This document shows positions 35,501 through 45,428 of a DNA stretch of 64,000 bases, piece after piece. The DNA comes from Telopea speciosissima (lineage: Eukaryota; Streptophyta; Magnoliopsida; Proteales; Proteaceae), in assembly GCF_018873765.1 (NCBI RefSeq), contig NC_057922.1, forward strand, positions 18,055,563 to 18,119,562, in the 5' to 3' direction. The notes beneath the pieces were generated by a model. The model was given only the letters and a program-made list of their open reading frames with translations. It searched no databases and was not told where the DNA came from. Every line of letters starts with the position of its first letter. Within the stretch, counting starts at the first letter, position 1. Both the position numbers and the translations under genes were made by a program.

Positions 35501-38500
35501 GTTTCTGAACCAATCGCGAAAGGAACCATACCTGTACACGAAATATTTCATTCTTAATTGAGATGAATTGAGTTGCAGATCGAGAAACCAATCTCAAATT
35601 GATTGAGCATGCAGCAGCAGCAGCTAATTAATGAATTGATCGAAGAACCTGCTGAGGTAGTGGCAGCAGGCCCAGCTGATGAACCAGTGGTGAATTCTTC
35701 AATATTCCATGGATTTCTTGTCCTTCCCCCAAACCATATGTCGTCATAAGCTAGTGATCCAGTAACAACCTTCGCAACTAGAACTGCCCCTGCAGATCTT
35801 AGCCTGTATATTATAGGGAGAGAACTAAAAAAGTAAGTGATCGATCACCGTTAAGTTTAATTAGATCGAGTGACAATTAATGTTCTTGACCTTTTATATA
35901 TCCATGCTTCCATGTTGAGAAATTGATTCCGAAATGTTGTTGAACCCCATGTGGTCCTATATCCAGGCACTGAAATTATGTCTTTCAATCCATATGGAAT
36001 TCCATGGAGAGGACCTATACAACATTAATCAAACTTGAAACATTGTTGACAATCAAACAAAAAAAAAAAAAAAAATTATTCATTTGTGGAAAAGTTGCAA
36101 TTAATATTCATGAAAAGAAGACTACAGGAATTAAACTGATTAGGTATACTAATTACCTAAATATTTTCCTTGTTCAAGTAAATCATCAGCCTCTTTTGCC
36201 TGTTTGTAAGCCAAATCTTCTGTATAAGAAACCACAGCTTCAAGAACACAATTATACCTCTTTAATCTCTGTAGGAAGATTCTAGTAAGTTCCTGGGATG
36301 TAATCTGCTTTGTCTTAACAAGTTGTCCCAACTCAAGAACCTGAAAACACAATCCTTCTTTCTCATACATGAGCAGGATAGAAATTAAGCAAGAAGTGCC
36401 CCAGACAAGACCATTAATTAATGTTTTCTAATTGAAGAGAATTGAACAAAGTAATTAAAGACCTACACTCATGAAAGCTATATCTTCATCATCATCAGGT
36501 CTTTTAATGCCAGGTGATGAAAGGGAAGGATAAGTGAATGGTCTGTGTTGACCCCGAACAACTGGTGTTGTTTCTTGAGTAATAATACCACCCCATTCAG
36601 GATTGAAAACTAAGACAGATGGATCATGTAACCCGCCATTGAGAGAAGCAACCAACTTCCGGTTGGCTCTGAAAATGGGGATATTCAACTCTGTCTGTTG
36701 CACCCTTAGCCATCTCCTCTGCCTATGCATCGAAATTATAAAGAGAAAATTAATTAAGTTTTTAACATTTTCAATAAATCATGGGTTGTATCGGTTATAC
36801 ATACAAATTTCGATCATATTATCAGATTACGTAGCTTGGTACCTTGGTATCACTGAAGAAATTGCCGTCAAAGAACTTCAATGAATCTCTATTATTCTGA
36901 GAACCACCACATTGCCCACTGTCCTGATCGATCGGAAAGAACATGCAATTAATTAGTACATTCATACAAACAAGAAATCCTTATCGGAAATGATTATTGG
37001 AGTTGTCGAAAATCTATAGCTTTAATTAAGTAGACATTAATGTTACCTGGACTCAAGAAGAGTATGGGAATGGACCCAGATCGCGCGACAAAATAATTTC
37101 CATTTCCATCCATATTTTTCTTGTAAGAACTCAACTGTTTGTTTTTTTTTCCTCACATATGAAAGAAGATTATAAATATAGACACGCTTCTACTAAGTTG
37201 AAGTGATAAAGATTACAAATTTGGAGTTCTATTCATTCTCTCTCATCATTATCTACCAGATTTCAGAAATAAGAAAAAAACATTCTTGGTGTTCATAAAG
37301 GGCTAGTCCTGGTAGGGTTGGAACCAGAATAACCACTACGATGACCTGGCCACCACCACCTTAAAATAGAAAAATTTCAAAGTCTGTCTCCATAAATGAG
37401 CCCAGATAATGTTCACCCCTTGTTCTTGGTTTTAAATCCATCTAGACATCTAAAGTAAGTGGGTATATTAGTTTAGACCTCTTAGCAAAATGTGTTTAAA
37501 CTGTTTAAACACATTTTGTCGTATGTTTCACAATCATACGAGAAAAAGGGCAAACGCAAGACCTGTTTTAAAACGCGTTAAAAATCTTTTTGACTTTTTG
37601 TAAATCTTGACTTGTTGAATTATGATTTACTTAACTGACCATATCTTTCTCTTTAGTACTTTGATCGGCCTGATTCTTTCATCAACATAAAGATGACTCG
37701 AAAGGTTATACTTTTCATGATATTGACTTCAACTAAAGGTCAATGTACGGACACTGAAACTAGAAACATGTATTTCAAATAAAAATTCCTCAATTTAGTT
37801 GAAAATAGTATTGGTTTTTTTAAAATATAAACATTTTAAATCTTTGCCATCTGTATTCTGTACTCTTTTTTTTTTTTTTTTTTACTGTTTGATTTGACCA
37901 TCCGTTTGTAATTTTTTACCGTTTAAAACCCGTACCATAAGGCTCCGGTTTTGCTAACTATGGTTCAGACTTCAAAGGGTGCTTAATTTGTGCCATTTTT
38001 TGCTAACTATGGTTTAGACTTTTATTGGTTGGATTGCTCCTACTCCTTGATACCATCAAAATAATCTGTGATGCAACTATGCAAGTTTGATTCCCAATTC
38101 TTCAACCGGTGGTTTAGGTGTGATTTATCGGGATTTTGATGGTAATCCTCTCCTAACTGTGTCAATCCCAGAAAAATTCTACTCGGTGGTAGCAGGTGAG
38201 GCCATGGCCATCCGTGTTGTTCTCTTACATGCGCTATACGAAGATTATGAAATGGTGGTTCTTGAGTCGAATTGCAAGGATGCAGCCATGAGTTTCTGAC
38301 ATTATCTTTAATAAATTTCTTCTTACCGAAGTACCGAACCTCAATATCTCAAAACAGAAAAGTCAACACAAAAGGGCGAGAGAGAGAGAGAGGTTACCAT
38401 TCTCTGTGGATCCAGCGGGGAAGAACGATACTTAACATTGGGAATTTGGTCCAGTACTGCGAGAGACGACCCCACAGAAGCAACAGAGAGTAGTACGATA

Positions 38501-38556
38501 AAGAAAGCTACAAGCATCCAAGACATGGCTGCAGTGGGTTCGCCGTGTCTCATCAT
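32573..38556 (-). CDS. Amidase-signature family protein, 609 aa, 11 exons
   Basis: Exons: 38398-38556, 36843-36923, 36467-36718, 36157-36340, 35891-36014, 35649-35803, 35395-35531, 35116-35286, 34782-35006, 33544-33777 and 32573-32680. They sum to 610 codons with consistent phases and GT-AG introns. The amidase Ser-cisSer-Lys triad is present: Lys236 in HGIPYGLKD, Ser308 in TTGSSAGPAA and Ser332 in GSETAGSI, with the 24-residue Ser-Ser spacing seen in FAAH. The family hydrolyses amide bonds; the substrate here is unknown. The N terminus has a hydrophobic stretch (LVAFFIVLLSVASVG), so it is probably secretory or membrane-targeted. The first ATG (38556) was chosen; a second at 38526 gives a more standard signal peptide. 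The exon 3 start could also lie about 30 bp further in (phase is unchanged), so that join is the least certain. The C-terminal part (DQDHI, ALALAMAYQSVTDHH) matches plant amidases of the GatA-like group. Confidence 0.88.
32813..33504. mobile_element. hAT-like MITE in the last amidase intron, 692 bp
   Basis: Begins gtaagggggtcaaac and ends ttttgacaccctc. An exact 8-bp TSD, agcatgca, lies at 32805-32812 and 33505-33512. It fills most of the intron between exons 10 and 11 of the amidase gene (32681-33543). Non-coding. Confidence 0.8.
34005..34285 (-). mobile_element. Two adjacent Au-type SINE copies (minus) in an amidase intron
   Basis: On the plus strand the second copy (about 34128-34285) reads aggcttacccctgctta, gaggctgtttccaag and accattgtgccaaggctc, the complement of the Au SINE. 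The first (about 34005-34127) is a shorter, diverged copy with the same order. Both lie in the intron between exons 9 and 10. Compare the plus-strand copy at 59914-60080. Confidence 0.75.
34749..34772. repeat. GT microsatellite
   Basis: A run of GT with one interruption, at the donor side of the intron after amidase exon 9. Confidence 0.85.
38060..38300 (+). mobile_element. LINE RNase H fragment in amidase intron 1 (antisense to the gene)
   Basis: The plus-strand translation contains GGLGVIYRDFDGN, AGEAMAIRVVLLHAL and VVLESNCKDA, the conserved order of the plant LINE RNase H domain. It is a 70-residue scrap without RT. It lies in the 1.5-kb first intron of the amidase gene, opposite in strand. 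Confidence 0.75.
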
Positions 38557-39417
38557 CAATGAGGAAGTAAGTACTCAAATCAAAACCTCCACACAGCCGC
38601 CGTGACTGACGAATCTAGTAGTACCAGAACCTCCGTTTCTGCACCATTGGTTGCACACAAGAGGGAAACCCGGCTCCAATTCACTCCCTCCTCGTCACTG
38701 ACAAGTCTTCACGTACAGCCTTTCTCTCGTCTGCACAAACTGTTCTATCGGTCTTCATTTTCTTCTTGTGCCTTTACTTGTATACCTCAGATTTGGTTGT
38801 TTGATGTCTCATTGCCTAATACAGTCTTGAGCTATCTGGACCGAAGAATTGAAGCAGTAACAGGTGAGAAATATGCAGATTATTGATCAGAAGCAAGCAA
38901 CTTGGTTTTGGTTTCGATCAGCTTCACCGTCTATATCGCCTCTCTTAATTGGTAGAAGAATAAGATCCGACGACTATCCGATGTTCTCCTATGACATTGA
39001 AAGAGGTGGTCCCCACATCACATGGATGATATTGATGGGAGAGCGACTCTGATGGTCATTCACCACAAAAACCTCTGATGGTCTGAATTCGTTGAATCTT
39101 AGGCCGTGTGCCATTTCGTGAGTTTCCAAGTCCACGCACATATCACTATCGACGTCTCGAAACTTTACCACAAATCTGAAGATGACACCTCAACTCAACT
39201 CAAACTGACAACAAAACAAAAGAGTAGGATATTAGGAAGTAGTTAAAATTGCTTGCTTCAATTCTGATGAAAGATTCTACCCTAAAAAATAAAAAACAGA
39301 AAAACAAAGAGAGACTTCAGAGTGCATTTGGTTTCATTTTTTGGGAGTGATTTCACTGATTTTGTGTTTTGTCGGAAACGAAATGAGAGTGGAATTTTAA
39401 TTTGTCAAATCCGATCC
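38557..39417. other. Upstream region of the amidase gene
   Basis: This holds the amidase promoter and leader. A plus-strand frame at 38602-38886 lacks an ATG at its start. A minus-strand frame at 38989-39171 (VKFRDVDSDMCVDLETHEM) reads protein-like but matches nothing I know. No TATA box was assigned. Confidence 0.3.
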
Positions 39418-39425
39418 AATCTGAC

Positions 39426-39679
39426 CATGGTTCTAGTGTAGGGTATCGGAACGGTTATGGGCACAAAAAATCAATACAATTCTGATATGATATCGGCTTG
39501 GATCGGTGGTATCAGACAAAATTACTCCTTGATTTTCTTAAAAAATGAGTTTTCAGATCATTGTACCCCTTGTCCATACCGTGCTATCGATACGGTATCG
39601 GTATCGGTATCAGTAACTAAAAAAACCAATACATGTATTGCCCGATACAAGCAATATGATACCGATACTTAGAACCATG
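39426..39679. mobile_element. hAT-type MITE, family A, 254 bp
   Basis: It begins catggttctag and ends cttagaaccatg. An exact 8-bp TSD, aatctgac, lies at 39418-39425 and 39680-39687. The centre holds gatacggtatcggtatcgg repeats. It defines the same family as 10164-10360. Confidence 0.88.
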
Positions 39680-39687
39680 AATCTGAC

Positions 39688-40534
39688 AAACAAAATGTAA
39701 CAAAAATGTAGAATAAGAATGACCGATTTAAAAAAGAAAGGGTTAATCTACCTGTTTCAGAACAACTTGAAGAGCAAAGTTAAGTTGCAAACTGCACTCG
39801 CTCTAGATATTTTCTCGTTCTCTATTCTCTTCCTACTCGTCCATTGATATGTTGCGATAGTCACCCTCCCTCATTGTTATGTGCTTAATGGAGCTTGATC
39901 CAGTGCACTGGCGCTAAATTGGCTAGTCTAGTATAAAATAGGTTAAATGGCTTAATTTATAGTGTTCCATCAACTTTGGAGTTTTTGACGTATTGATTAA
40001 GTACCTAATATTTGGTATCAGAGACGATCACCACGTCACGGGTTTAAGTCCTAGGAGAGGGCACATTAGCTTTGGAACTTTGACATCCAACTGTTTTATT
40101 TCTCGGTTTCTCTTGTTTTCTTTCTTCTTCTTTTATAACCTAACCCTAGAATCTCCTAAAATCCTCCAAAAATAGAAGGGAGCATTGGAAAATAACCTTT
40201 TATGATAGATTTTGAATCCACAAAAATTTGTGATTTTTTTTTTGAGAGATTTACGTCTACCATCCCTGGGGTTTTAAACAATTAAGTCTACCACCCTTAA
40301 AAATTTTAAAATTACTTTCATACCCAAGAATACCAACTTTGTTAGTTTTAGAAGGAAATGACAATTTTGCCCTTCTTCTTACTCCTACAACTTCGCCCTC
40401 ACCCTGCTCCCTGTTGGAACCACTCAGTGTTCACTAGAAAAAAATAATATCAAAGGAAGAAGTGAGTCACAAGAGAGAGAAAGAGAACTAATAGAGATTG
40501 AACTACAACTTGTTTTTTTTATTCAGTTCACATA
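39688..40534. other. Intergenic stretch, possible half of a long-TIR element
   Basis: At 40250-40400 the text (ttacgtctaccatccctggg, then taccacccttaaaaattt) resembles one arm of the long-TIR elements at 60520 and 63316, but no second arm was found. No gene. Confidence 0.3.
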
Positions 40535-40542
40535 TATCAATG

Positions 40543-40732
40543 CAATTTGGATCCTCTACTGCCGAGCTGCTCGACAGGATCCTACTGCCAAGACACAACA
40601 AGACGGTAAATGACCACCTTACCCCCACTTGGGCAAGGTGTTCGGGTAGGGGTAACGTGGTCATTCCCCACCTTGCTGTGTCTTGGCAATAGGGTCCTGC
40701 CGGCCAGCTCGGCAGTAGAGGATCAGGGTCCA
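40543..40732. mobile_element. Palindromic MITE, family B, 190 bp
   Basis: Almost the whole element is one hairpin: ggatcctctactgccgagct at the left end pairs with agctcggcagtagaggatc at the right end. An exact 8-bp TSD, tatcaatg, lies at 40535-40542 and 40733-40740. The loop-side core caaggtgttcgggtagggg is shared with 10371-10550. Confidence 0.9.
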
Positions 40733-40740
40733 TATCAATG

Positions 40741-43520
40741 ACCACATTACATACTCTTTTATAGACTTATACATAAACAAACAAACAAACAAAAAGGAAG
40801 ACATCCATTCAACACCACTTGTTGATCATGGACTTATTCAATAATATTCTAAACATGCTTCTCTTTTGATACCAAAGTTGTGTTGAACACACAATGCTGA
40901 TGGCAGTGACTATGTGTTGGTTGTCATTGTTGTCAACACAGTGCATGTGTGTTGTTGTGGTCAACGCAATGCATCTTAGTGCAGTTACAACGCTCAGGCT
41001 AGTTTAAGCAGCATTCTGATTGAGTAGACATGCTTATGGTAGTGCAGGCCGTGACTGGATAGTGTCCCAGCATCCCTAGTAGTTCTTAAAATGTTCACAA
41101 TGACAGTGACATCATTATAGAGGTTTAGCAATGTATACAGAGGTCCCATAGTGTTTGGGAGTCATCCAAGGGCATTTCTATCATTTTTAAGCATGGACAA
41201 CATTCAGGGGCATTTATGTAATTTTACAGAGTACAAATGGCCTAAAGAGGTGACAGAGAGCATCCAATAGTATGTTGGTGACTTAGTTAGTTACAAAGGT
41301 CAGTGGGGGTGTTGATACAACTCACAGGGGCATTTTAGTCATTTGACAGTGATGTGACATGTTGGCAATGATGTTGCAGCATCCGGGGATTATGTGGCAG
41401 GACTATTAGTGCGTATGTTGACCCGTTTCTGAAGGTGATGTCATTGCCATTTGAATGCCAATTTCTTCAAGTCGTCAACAATGGAAATAGACCAACTTTG
41501 GTTTCATCTTCAAAGGAATTTTGTTCGACAAATTTGATGTGAGAAAATGGAATCACATTTGTGTTCCAATTTGTTCGTACCTGAGATGTGCAAGTGTCTT
41601 TGTACAATCAACAACACCAAGGTACATTTTGAATTGTTTTTGTTTGATCCGAGTGGACGACAAACACCATTGATTGGAACAAGAGTTCGAGGACGAACTT
41701 TTCTTCAACTGGGAGGAAATGATGCAAGACGCGGATTCGCCAACTGTCCCAACGCCTTCGCCACCTCACCTAGGCGCCACATCAATTCTTGGAACGCAAG
41801 TCATTGACGCCTTCCCTCCTATCTTAGCACATATTTTAGATTTTTAGAATATTTGCTTTCCTATTCACTAGTTTCTATATGTATGTAGGATTATTGGCTT
41901 TCCTATTTACTAGTTTCCTTATGTGCTTAGGATCTTTTGTGATATGCAACTTGGGTTACAAGTTTTAGTAGTTTAGGAAGGTTTCCATTATTTTTATATT
42001 TTATTTTCTATTCTTACCAAAGATTTGTAACCAATTCTTCGGCTATAAATCCCCAACCATGGAATGGAATTGAGATAGAATTTTGAAGAGAACTATTGTG
42101 CAGCCTTTGCTCCAATCGATCCTATTGTGATCACCCCTCCTTGGCCTTAAAGAGCCACTCATCGGAGCCTTGAAGAGCAGCAAGCGCCTAGAAGAGCGCC
42201 ACCCCTCCGCTCCTTGAAGAGAGCCACCACCACCACCACCACGGCCTAGAAGAGCCGCGGCCTTCACCTCCACCGTGCCACCCTCACGTTCCCCATTCCA
42301 CCTTCTTTTCCCCTCTCATTCACCCTAGCCACGTTACCCCACCGTTATCTCTCTCTCTCCATCCTTTAATCTCTCTCCCACATTACTCCCTCCATCTCTC
42401 TCTCCCTCCACATTACCCTCTCCTCCTAAAATACAAAACCCACATAAAATATAAAACCCACCATCCCTTTATCATCACACGTGTTAACAGCCCGCCTACT
42501 CAATCAGTCTTCCATTGAGCGATCCTCGATCTCTAGAAGAGATCCCCATTAAAAAGAAAGAAGGGGAGTTGAGTTGTGGTTTCCCACATTGCCAGGAACC
42601 ACTCCGGGACACCAGTGATAGTGCACATTTGAAGATTCCAATTCTCCATCAAATTGGAAGAAGTTGAAGATTCCAGTGAGCCACCAGAGTTGTCAGACTC
42701 CATCACCGGACATCAGTAATCAGAGACAGTGCATGGTTGTGAGATTTTCTACACTTTGTTGCCTATTCTGTTTGATGTACTGTATTTCCATTGCATATGC
42801 TAGCTAGGTTATACTACCATAGACCTATGCTATGTGGATTTCATTGTACGGTATAAGCCCAATTATTTTTATTGAGTTGTCCAATTGGATCTGGACACAA
42901 TGTTGATTACTAGTGGATACTGAAAAATCATTAGGGGTAATACCCTTGTCTCTATACTTAGGGATAGAAGCAGGTCAGATGTCCTGAGTCATAGGTGTGA
43001 CTAAAACATCATCTGCCGTGGGTGCGGCCTCTCAGTTCTATGCTGAAAAAAATTAGTGATGAGTAGATGCTAAAGCACAAGTGACCATTACTCCGTGCAT
43101 GTAGACAACTTGCCGAAGCACATATTTCTCTGTGTTGTGGATGTTTGCTTGCTTTGGTTAGAAGTGCTTTTCTACAAGATGGGTGTGCACACCTGTAGAG
43201 CCTTTGACTGTCAGGCTGGGGTGTATATGTGATTATATGTGCCAGTAGTGTGTAGTTTAGTGTCATATTGTGTGATAGCATCAGCTCTTGGCAACATTTG
43301 GTTTTGCAGCTCTTGGCAGCAGTATCAGTGACTGTGGTTGTATGAGACTAAGTTAGGATTGCTATTACAACGTGATTGTGTGTCTGTGTGTCTTTTGAGA
43401 AGACTGTGTGAGTGGTTGTGGTGAGTGTTAAAGATCTCAACAGGTGAACTAGGAGGTGAACCTATTGGAGGAAAAAGTTTTATAGTCCATTGATTCCCCC
43501 CCCTCTCAGTGGCCATCACT
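40741..43520. mobile_element. LTR-retrotransposon remnants (gypsy and copia-like), fossil
   Basis: At about 41640-41740 the plus strand reads like the end of a Ty3-gypsy polyprotein (cgaggacgaacttttcttca). It is followed by LTR-like sequence with a TATA element (ctataaatcc at 42043). Near 43460-43510 is a stretch (tagtccattgattccccccc) of the kind that lies near the leader of plant copia elements. Borders and TSDs were not found. It appears to be a broken composite of old elements. A minus-strand frame with a glycine run at 42043-42273 is incidental. Confidence 0.45.
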
Positions 43521-44496
43521 GTTCAACAAGCCGCCCCACCTACCAACTCTACACTTACCAAAGACTAAAAACTAAGACAATGGCAGCCTTATTAGAAAAC
43601 CCAACACCACATGTTTCTCTAGCCACCCATGTGAAACTTATTTCAACCATGTGGAACTTATTTCAAAGTTCATGTTTAATTTTATTTTTAACACTCCCTT
43701 CTTCCATTTGGACAGTAGCCCCCTGACTCCATCAGCGTACCAACCCTGCCACCTTGCTGTCGGTTCAACCCATCTCCCCGCCCCGCCCCATTCATGCTCT
43801 CTCTCTCTCCCAATCAATCCCCCATCTTCCCTTCTTTGAATCACAATCCATCCACAAAATCACATCAAAATTTTGTGATTTTTTTTGGGTGCTCACCTGA
43901 GTAAATGGTTTGTTGATCTTGCAAGAAAATTTTCCTGAGATCATACCGCCCTCTATCCAGTAGTACACTACACAGAAGCTATTAAGAAGGTTTGCTGCGC
44001 CATTACTACTTCTACTGTGATTCTCCTTTAGGCCCATCTGTATACCAAGTTATTGTTTTCATATTTTTGCTGTAAAATTTTTAATCCTTGCTTGGTTTTA
44101 GCTCTTACTTAACTGTTGCAATTCCCCCTAGTTTTTCTGCATTTAGATTGTCAGTTCTTGTTTAGTGTTACTAATCTTTTTGTGCTTTGTTTTGATATGT
44201 TGGGAGCTAATTCCTATATATTTCTTTTTCTATTATTTATAAAGTCTACACATGGTATTACATTTGTATTATGGGGTTAGCCATTAAAACACCGTGGGAA
44301 TTGTTGATTATTGCATTAGGGTTATTGGGTTAGCCAGTGCTTCTTTTTTTTGTTTTTTTTTTTGGATTCAGTTGTTGACGTTCTCCATCACTTTTCCAAA
44401 GTGTTCCCAATCAAGACCTATATATTTAAAAGGGGAAGTTTTCATACACGACTGTGATTATTTAAATAGTAATAATAGTAGAGTATGGATATGTGA
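43521..44496. other. Intergenic stretch before the transposase relic
   Basis: Overlapping frames at 43638-43844 on both strands are shadows in Pro/Ser-coding CT-rich sequence. Some of 44200-44496 may be the 5' part of the PIF/Harbinger element, but no terminal inverted repeat was found. Confidence 0.3.
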
Positions 44497-45323
44497 TGCA
44501 ATTATGGCAAGTGATTATAGTATTCCATATGATTCATCAAGTGACGAAGAAGAAGAGCAGTGCTCTCTTGTATCGGTCTTATTAGTAGAATTGTTTTTAG
44601 AAACTATCTACACTAGAGAGCTATGTAGGGATATGGGCAATTGATAGGGGCAGAATGGGCATGCAAACTATTGTTACCAAGAATTTAGAATGGACTAACA
44701 TGTGTTCTTAAACCTATGCAGTCTAATGAAATATCGTGGTTAGTTAGAAGAGAGTTGTTCCATTAGAGTAAATGAACAAATAGGAATGTTCATATATACA
44801 ATTGTTGGAGGGGACACTGGAAATAGAGCAATTTCGAAAAGATTTCAGCATTCGGGAGAGACTATTAGTCGTTACCTAGGCGTAGTGTTGAAGACTATGC
44901 ATAAATTGGCTAAGGAATATATCAAAGCATCATCTTTTAATAACATCTCAGTCGAGATTTCTGTGAACCCCAAATACTTCTCATATTTTAAGGTAATATC
45001 GAATATATTTTTGTATGTGATAGTTTCACATTTTTTAATAAATCATGCTCATCTTTGTTTAACATATGAATATTTCTCCAGTATATATTAGGATTGTATT
45101 GGTGTCATTGATGGTACACATATTACTTCTATAGTCCCTATAGGAAACAAATCTCGTATGAAGGATGGAAGCGAGTAACAACCCATAATGTGACTATGGA
45201 TCTTTTTTTGACATGAAATTTGCATTCGTTGGGTTAAGAAGGAAATGCAAATGATTGTCGTATTTTTACTAAAGCAGTAGAAGATTTGACCTTGCAATTT
45301 CTTCATCCTCCTCAAGGTATATG
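44497..45323 (+). pseudogene. PIF/Harbinger transposase relic
   Basis: It begins MASDYSIPYDSSSDEEEEQ, an acidic start common in this family. It then reads RAISKRFQHSGETISRYLGVVLKTM and NPKYFSYFK. An intron with GT-AG ends (44993-45091) comes next, and then DCIGVIDGTHIT, which carries the first catalytic Asp of the DDE nuclease. After that come HNVTMDL, EGNANDCRIFTKAVED and LQFLHPPQG. Stops occur after RELCRDMGN, near NGSE and elsewhere, so it is dead. Just after PPQG it is interrupted by the LINE at 45339. The second and third catalytic acidic residues were not found. Confidence 0.8.
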
Positions 45324-45428
45324 AGGTCAACAATAGTTTTTTTTTTTGGATGAATAAATATTAAATTACGAAGAAAAAAGAAGGAATATACAAGCCCAAA
45401 GGCAAGCCAAAGCTAGGAACTAGCTAGG

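Noticed and set aside
38602-38886. Plus-strand frame of 94 codons upstream of the amidase
   Set aside because: Starts at GTG, has no known domain, and lies in the amidase promoter region.
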